Virus record (IMG/VR): IMGVR_UViG_3300000265_000020
Span: 1-24,409 of that record
DNA from: a virus
Strand: one strand, 5' to 3'
Length of the DNA stretch: 24,409 bases
Part shown: positions 1-9,000 of the stretch, in pieces
Layout: each line of letters starts with the position of its first letter
Numbering within the stretch: the first letter of the stretch is position 1
The notes under the pieces: model-generated
Seen by the model: only the letters and a program-made list of their open reading frames with translations
What the model was told of the DNA's origin: nothing
Databases searched by the model: none
Program-made: the position numbers and the translations under genes

Positions 1-3000
1 CTCTGTCTGACTCTAGGGTTATTGAGTCACTGACACTTAATGATGCTACAACTATTCCTAGCATTGCTGCATCTACATCTGAAATTGAAGTAACAACTAA
101 GACTGATCATGGTTACTTTGCAGGTCAGTTTGTCGCTATTTCTAATACGAATATCGATAGTGTATTAGAAGGTATCTTCCCTATCAAGTCTATTGATCAA
201 AATGATCCACGTAAATTTACATATGAAGTAGCGATAGTTGTTAGTGCCATTGGAACTAGTATTGCTTCTGGTGATACTATTAGTGTTGATACTACACCAG
301 CACTCGGTCAGAACGCTCAGACGCTCGCTGAAGTTGATAGTGTAGAGTCTGCCTCTCCATATGTCTTTAACGTATCGATCCGCTCTACGTGGGGTATCTG
401 TGGTATCTGGGCGAACGGTCTGAAGGCGACTGGATTCAAGTCAATGGTCATAGCTCAATATACTGGGGTGAGCCTTCAAAAAGATGATAGAGCATTCCTC
501 CGTTATGAAGAATATTCCAATACTTGGAACCAAGCATCACTAACTGATGCATTTGCTACTGTTCCTTATCACGCTAAGGGTGATTCTTATTGGAAGGATG
601 ACTGGAGAACCTTCCACGTTAAAGCATCAGAAGATGCATTCATCCAGAACGTTTCTATCTTCGCTGTTGGTTTTGCTGATCACTTCCTAATGGAAAGTGG
701 TGGTGATATGTCTATCACCAACTCGAACTCTAACTTTGGTAATACATCACTTCATGCGATTGGTTTCAAAGGTTTCGCCTTCAACCAAGATAAGGGTGGT
801 TTCATTACCGACATCATTCCACCAAAGAGAGTTGTTGAAAATTCTTCTACCGAGAAGAAAGTACAATACTACACTATTGATATCAAAGGAACCGTTTCTG
901 ATTCTACCAATTACACTAAGTTATTCTTAGGCAGTGAAGATATTGTAACTCCAGATGCACGTCCGGCTGTTACTTTAGATGGTTTTAGAATTGGTGCAAA
1001 ATCTAGTGAAAAACTATATGTTAGACTAGACCCAGCAGTTTCTGGTGGTGCTGAAATTTTCAATGTTTCTTTGCAACCAACAGGTTTTGTTAAGTATGTT
1101 GCTGCTCCTTCTATTCTTAATCCTAGTGGAACAGCAATTAATAATGTCAATGCTGATGCTGCTAATTTAATTGAAAGTAACCGTAAGATGATCCAGGAGG
1201 AAGTCTTTGGTTATATTCTAGAGAAGTATCCTAGACTTCAAAATATTTCTTATGTTAATCCTGGTCGCGATCCTAACGCTAATAGGTTCTTTGATGGTGC
1301 TAATTTAATTATTAACAACAGAACTGAAATTGTTAATGAAGTTATTACATCAACTTCGCAATATGATACATCTTCTCCTATCACTTCGGATGATGTCCGT
1401 GAAATGGTAGATGCTATTACTGAAGACATCAGAGATGGTGGAAATTCTAATATTATTGCATTGACTAAAACATATTTTAATGGAATTGGTCAGATAAACA
1501 AATATGCCAATAAAGTTAGCACTGTAATGTGGGCAATTGCCAGAACAAGGGATCTTTGTAAAAAAGCAATTGGTAACTTACTAACAGTTAAAGCAAATCT
1601 ATATGATCCAAATCCAAATAGTGCTTTAACTGGATATTCTAATCTACCAATTGGAAATATTACTGCTGGATCAATTGGATCTGATAATGTTAATGGAGTT
1701 ACGATTGATTCTTCATCAACAATAGACCCTGCATCAAGATACAGAGAAACTTGGAATTTAATTCAAAGTAACAGAGATTATATTTTAGACAATGCACTTG
1801 CAGAAATTGCTGTTTATGATGAAACGCCATTTTTCTCTTTCCCTGGAGATCCTAGCGAGACAACTAGATCTAGATTTAAGACAGCATATCGTTTGATTAG
1901 ACGTAACAAAGATGATGCTCAAAGTTACGCTATCAATCAAATTCAAACTCAGTTCCCGTCTTTTGTATTTCCTGGTGGTTCTTCTACAAAGTGTCGTAGA
2001 GATATTGGATACTTTATTGATGCTGTAGCGATGGATGTTTTCTTGGGTGGTAATTTATGGACTAGAACATTTATTTCTAAGTATTTTGAATCTGGTGGTC
2101 AAAGTTGGATTACTGGTGGATTGCAAGGAGAAGAATCACAGAGTAATTTTGGATTTAATGCTGCTAGAGATCGTTTAATTGAAGCGGTAAGTAATCAATT
2201 ATCTTCTGGTTATACTGATACTACAGTTTCTCCTGGAGAAGCAGTGTATGGTGATGGTAATGGTGATATTGCAAATACAAACAGTGCTGCTTGTAATGAT
2301 GTTCAAAATGCAATTTCATCTTTGACATCTATTGTTACTCAAGTAGTTTCTGATGGCAATACAGATTCTATTTCAGTTTCAACAAATCCAAATTATGTAA
2401 CACCAACAAGTAGAGTTCTGCAAACAGGTGAATCTAAGTGTCGTAGAGATATTGGTTATATTGTAGATGCTGTTAAGCAAGATCTTTGGTTTGGTGGCAA
2501 TGCATATTCTGTAACAGCCGCTAAAGCATATTTTGATGCTTCTCAGACACCTATTAGTAATGGTTTACTTGGAGAAGAGTCTCAATCAATTGTTGCATTT
2601 AAGCGTGCTTCAGATGCCATTAACCTAGCTATTAACAATCAACTATATTACAAAGATAATACAATTACGCTGGATCAAGTTGGTGATCCTCCAATCGTAT
2701 CTGATATGAATGCAGATGCATATGACATGGTTCTGGACAATAAGAATTTCCTTGCCTTTGAAGGTTATGAACGCATGTTAAGTGCATTTCCTTCATATAC
2801 ACCACAGACAACTAATACTGCACAAGACTGTAAAGACGATGTTATAAATGTCTTGGAAGAGGTTATGTATGATGTTAAGTTTGGTGGTAATGCTAGGGCA
2901 TATGATTCTGCTGAAATTTACATTACTAATGTAATGCCATATTTCGGTGCTAGTAAGAGAACTAAAGAGTTTACCCCAACTAACGTCGCGTATGATCCTG

Positions 3001-6000
3001 CAACAGGAGTTTCTGTATTAACTATTCCTGGTCATGATATGACAGAGGGTAACTATATTAAACTCAAGGATAATTCCATCACAATGACATGTGCGATGGA
3101 TAATAATCAAACGCAACATACATATCCACGCCCTACTGATGCTAATTCTGGACAGTGGACGCAAATTATTTCCACTACAGAATCTACAGTTACTGTTAAC
3201 GTTGGTGTATCTGGTCCTGATGTTACTTTTACCCCACAAATAGGAACTACATATGATTCCACTTCGGGTGAAATGGTAATTGAAATTGGAGCACATACTT
3301 TAAGTGTTGGTGAAGGAGTTGTTCTTCTTGACAATTCATTCACATTCACTTGTGCTCAAGACGGTAATCTTACACAGAATACTTATCCACGTCAAGGACA
3401 AGATCCTTTTGCTGGAAGATCTATTCCAATTACTGCAAGAACTGCAACTACAATTACAATTAATGTTGGGGATGCTGGAACTGCATCTGGTGTGGCTCAT
3501 ACATTTGTTTCTGCTAATCCTAATGCAGTTCAACATCTACCACAACGTGCTCATACTTTTGTCAGTGCAGCAACCAACTCTGTTAAGTATGGTGTTGCAG
3601 CAGAAACATTTATCGATGCTGAACGTGACGAAGCAGCAAGAGTATTTACGGAAGTTAGAAACTTAATTCCTGATATTTTAAGAAGAAATACTATTACTGG
3701 TTTAAGTATTGCTAATGGATTCACTCAAGTCATTGATACGACAGTTACAGATGACTGGGATACTCCAGCATGTGCAACTGCTATTTCTGCAGTTCAATCT
3801 GGATTAGATACGATTATTCAAGCAATTGGTACGGATGCTGGTGTTGGCAACTTAACTGGAATTACCAGAACAGAACCAACACAACCATCGACATCTGATG
3901 TATTGCCTCAACCTGGTGGATATACTCCAGGTAATTGTTCTGATGTTGTATCTACAGTTAATACTCTTATTAGTATTATTTGTGATTCTACAGCAGCAGG
4001 AGATCTATCATCTCTTCCCCCAGTAGATAATGGTCTTTGGGATTGTGCTAATGTTCGAACTTCTATTGAAACATTATCTGATATTTTTTCAGATGCAGTT
4101 CAATTTGGAACTTTAAATGAACTTCCTGTTCAATCTTCTGGTGGTTATTCCACAGATGCTACGCAATCTAAGTGTTATAGAGACGTTTCTTATATTGTTG
4201 ATGCTGTTGTTAATGACTTAAGACTTGGTGGTAACATCAATAGTATTCAAGCTGGTGAAGCATACTTTGTTGGTATGAATTTAGAATATATTGATGGCGA
4301 AAAATCTGAGACTCTGGATGCTTGGAGTTATGTTGGAAACATGGCAATCGCAGCAATGCGTAACTTTGATTTCTTGGCATTTAATTGTGGCATTACAACC
4401 GGATCTGCAATTGTTGATATTGGTGATACTAGTGGTGTTCTAATTGGAATGGAAGTGGTTGAATATGATAACAGCAACGTTTCTAACCCTGCATATGTAA
4501 ATGGTCTTTTGCAAAGTGGATCAACTCCTCTTTATACTTCTATTCCTGAAGGGACATACGTAAAGAGTATTGTAAGCAGTAGCACAATTGAACTTGGAAC
4601 TAAAAACTCCAGATTATCTGTTGGATCTTTAGTTAATGCCTTACAAACAAGCACTAGCATCGATTTATATTTCTCATTTGGAAATGGTCAATGGGCAGAT
4701 ACACTACCTAAAACTGTGGTTGTTGGACCTACAGGAACTGGTGCTGATGTTATTCAAGATACGTTAACTTCTCCTACTCGTCGCGAATGTGCTCCAACTG
4801 CATCTGCTATCACTACTTTGATTGGTAATATCAATACTATTATCAATAGTGGTGTTGGTAGTGTTGCTAGACAAGAACCAACTGCTGGTATTGGGGCATT
4901 CACAAATAGAGCAACTGTATTTACAATTGATACAACAGGAACAGGTGCTTCTAATCCACATGATTTTGAAACTGGAACACCTGTACGACTTGCTCCTCGT
5001 CCTCGTTTTGATACAGTAACTAACAAATATGTTGATGTTGATAAGCGTCTTATTAGATTGCCTAATGGTTTTGAGACGAACAGAACTTATTATGTAATTG
5101 CTCCTGGCAGAACAACAAAACCAGCAGATTATTCTGATACTACTTTATTCAATGGTAGTGATCAAACTAAATTAATGCTTGCAACTTCTAAAGAGAATGC
5201 TGCAGCAGGTATTTACATCTACTCATCTGAATCTAATAGTATTGATGCTAATGTAGAGATTGATATCTATCAATTTGTTCTCGATCAAAGTTATGATCTT
5301 CATGAATACGAAGGTTCAATAACTACAACAGTTGAAGGTGGAATTCAAACAAATGTTTCCAATATTTTTGATGTTCCATTTGCTTCTGTAACCGAGCAAA
5401 AAGTATTCTTTAGACCTACTGATGGAAGTTCTTTACCTCTAGTTAGTACAACTGATGCATCTAATCCGGAAATTGCCGTTACCGATGTAACTAGTGCAGA
5501 TATTGGTAGAATTAATCCAAACAAAGAATTCTTTGTTAGATATCAAAATAGTAAAGTCTTTACAATTCATATAACTAAAGCAGATTCTATTAATAATGTA
5601 AATCCAGTAAGGTTTATTGGTGGTCAGAGTCTTAAGTTTAATGTTTATGCTAACAAACGTAGAAGTCCTGTTAGATTTGATCCAGGTTTCCAGTTAGATT
5701 CTGTTACTACTGGTAAATGGTATTTGCAATGTATTGACGAAGGTTCTAGTACTATTCTTCAAGATACTAGAGAAGAAAATATTTTCTGGAGAATTAAGCA
5801 ATCTGATTATAGTGATAGAGCAAGAACAACTGATTCTTGGTTTATCAGAACGGAAGACGAGAGAAAAGCAGAAGATAGAACATATAAGATTCGTTATGTC
5901 ATTCCTAGTTACCTTGAGAATGCTAGAGATCCTATTAATGGATTTGTTCTTAAAACAAGAACTGATGATACTCGTAGGTTAGTTCCACAAGTTGTAACTT

Positions 6001-9000
6001 TAAAACCGGTTGTGGGTAATGTTTATGGTGCTAGATTTGAAAACCCTGTTCAAGCTGGTGAATTTATTGGTCAGACTACACAACAACTTGGTGGTTTAGC
6101 AAATGAACAATCTTATGATCCTTATAGAAAAGATCAAACTAATAGTGGCACTGAGTATAGAAAGTTTGCTAAATTCTCATCTGGATTGCAGGCAACCATT
6201 CAATCTGCTCGTTATGTAGAAGATCCTATTGATTCTACGATTAAATATTTACAACTGAGTCTTGTTGACCATACTGTTGATAGTTTAAACTTCCCTGGTC
6301 TTAGAAACGAACAGTTTACTACTATTCCAATTTCTGCTCCTCAAGGTGGAACATTTGTAACTAATAAAACAGCAAACATTGCTTCTTCTCAGATTCAATG
6401 GACTGGTTATTCCTCTGGTCTTGCTAACATTCATGCATATCTAACCATTAATGGTTTTCACTACTTAATTGTTAAAAATATTCGTGGTGGAAAACTTGAG
6501 TATAGTGAGTTTTCAAATACTAGATTTACACAAGGAACGGTATTTGCTGATATGCTTGATGATCAAGACATGGGCAAATCGTTACCTTTAAAAACACTAA
6601 TTGGAAAAAATTATCCCCAATATTTTTACAAGCAAAACGGCGCTAATGTTTATACCATTACTCCTGGTGATCGTATTACTGATGACGATGGTATTGAATA
6701 TTTTGTTGATAGTGTTGCAGATGCAGGAGTTATCGAAGATACTTTCTATGTCTTTAGTTATGAAACACTACAACGTAGAATTTCAGGTCAGCAAGATGGT
6801 ATCTATTATCTTTCTTGCTTACGTGGTAACATTTCTCCATTCCCAACAGGTGCTGGTGTTGCAGAGAACTTTAAAAAGTTTAAATTCTCTCAACCTGTAA
6901 GTAGACTATTCCCTTTAAACTATAAGAATGATCCACTTTGGTTCCAAAAGAATGGAACAACAGCAGAAGAACTTAACTTTGCTTCACAACAATTAGATCC
7001 ACCACCAACATATTCTGCTGCTGACAACTATGTTCATGGTCTTGTCACAGTTAATGATAATAAGAATTCTGTAACTAGGGAATTAGTTGAAGATTTTCTT
7101 AATAACCCAGCATTTATTATTAACACATATACTGGTGTTAATAAAATTGGAGCACAGGAAGGTAATGCAACTTCTGGTTCCGAAGATAGATTAATTCCTA
7201 TTGTTGGCGATAGTCGAGTATTAGTTGATCAACGTTATTATGTTGAACTTAGAAGACCTTCTATTGCTCGTGCTGGCAATCACACGTTTGAGTATCTTGG
7301 ATTCGGTCCAGGAAACTACTCCACAGGTCTCCCAGCGCGTCAGGAAGTTGTCTTAACAGCTGAAGAAGACTTCTACGCACAAAGTAAGAAAGAAGACGGT
7401 GGTATCGTCTTCTACACGGGTCTAAATTCCAACGGTGATCTCTATATTGGTAATCGTAAGATTAATGCTATTACAGGTGAAGAAACATTCCTTGAAGCAG
7501 CAGTTCTTCAAGATAGCGAAGATGAAAATGATTCTATTGGAAACTTAGTTACATCTTTTGATACTCCTGTAACTTTCAATCAAAATATCACGGTTGTTGG
7601 TGGAGATGGAACCTTACAAAATGTTTTCCAGTCACCATTAATTGTTTCGGTACAAGATAATGATCTTACTGAAATTAGAGATTCTTTAATTATTCGTTCT
7701 AATGTATCTTCTGTTGATCCGGTAACTCAATTTGAGCAAGATGAATTACTAGACAGAACATCGTTCTCTAATCCTGGTTCTCCATTAGATGGAGATATTA
7801 GAATCAGTAAGAATAGAATTAATGCTGCTATTTTCGGTTGGAATCCTAGAGGAAAGGGTCAAAAATATCAGATCCAAACTCATACTACTAATGGTGCTCC
7901 TTCAAACATTACACCAAACAATAATAATACTATTGCTGCTGGTGGTGATAGACTATTCCTTAATCAAGTAACTAATTATAGTGGTGTTCAACCATCCTCT
8001 GGTGATATTTTATTCAAAGGAAAGGAGTTAGGCAAATCTGGATCAATTGGGTGGACACTTTGTAATTTCTTCTCTGATATTGCAACTAATCAAATTTTCA
8101 GTATTGAATTTAATGGAACAAATGTTGTTAAGTTGACATTTATTCAACAGGGAACTGGACTTCCGATCCAAAATAATGCTATTGGTTTAGACTCTGGTTC
8201 GCAAATTAGATTTTCTAATTATCCAAACCCATTGCTTAACGGAACGTGGACAGTATTCAGTCCAAATGGAGATCCTTTCTTACCAACTAATAACTATATT
8301 CAATTCCAAATTAATGATAATATTACAATTGAAACTATTAGTTGGAATGGCGCTGGAGGTATTTTAACACAATCGGCATCTACTCTTGTAGAATTTGCTA
8401 ATTTTGGTTGGAAAGAATTTGGAGTTATTGGTGGTGAAGCAATCAGAACTGAGACTGAAACTATTGGTGACTATAAGTTAGGTGTTAATACTATTGCACG
8501 TTCTGCTCATGAAGCATCTCAAAATGCATTTGTTTCTGTTGAAACAGGACCAAGAGCAAACTTAGATGTTGTAGGCACTGCATTCATTAGTGGTAAGAAA
8601 ATTAATTCTTACTTAACGGAAGTTGGTAACGTTAAAACTGAAACTAATCAAGATAATGCATTTTTGGTTGGTGGTGATAGCACAACACCAAATGATCCTG
8701 CTGTGTTGAGAGTGATGACTACCAATGGCGGTAGGTTGGGCATTAATACATCTCTTGGTGATACTATCAATCCTTCGAATAATCTTGATACTGATTTTGT
8801 TGTAGTTGGTGATTCTAGAATGCAGGGTAATTTGAACCTTGCACTAGATCTTCAAGTTAATGGTGGAGATATTACAAGTACAAATGGCACATTTAACTTT
8901 GTAAATCAAGGACCAACTATCTTTAATGCTGCTGGTGATGCCACTCAAGTAAATATATTTGGTGGAGCAACAGGAGAGCAAACTATTAGAGTTGGTAGCG

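Noticed and set aside
444-446. ATG as start of the giant gene
   Set aside because: The frame is open and protein-like all the way back to base 3, so this Met is internal.
3304-3666. 120-residue Leu-rich frame inside the giant gene
   Set aside because: It is a frame shadow of the TYPR repeat region with low complexity; the main frame shows clear repeat conservation.
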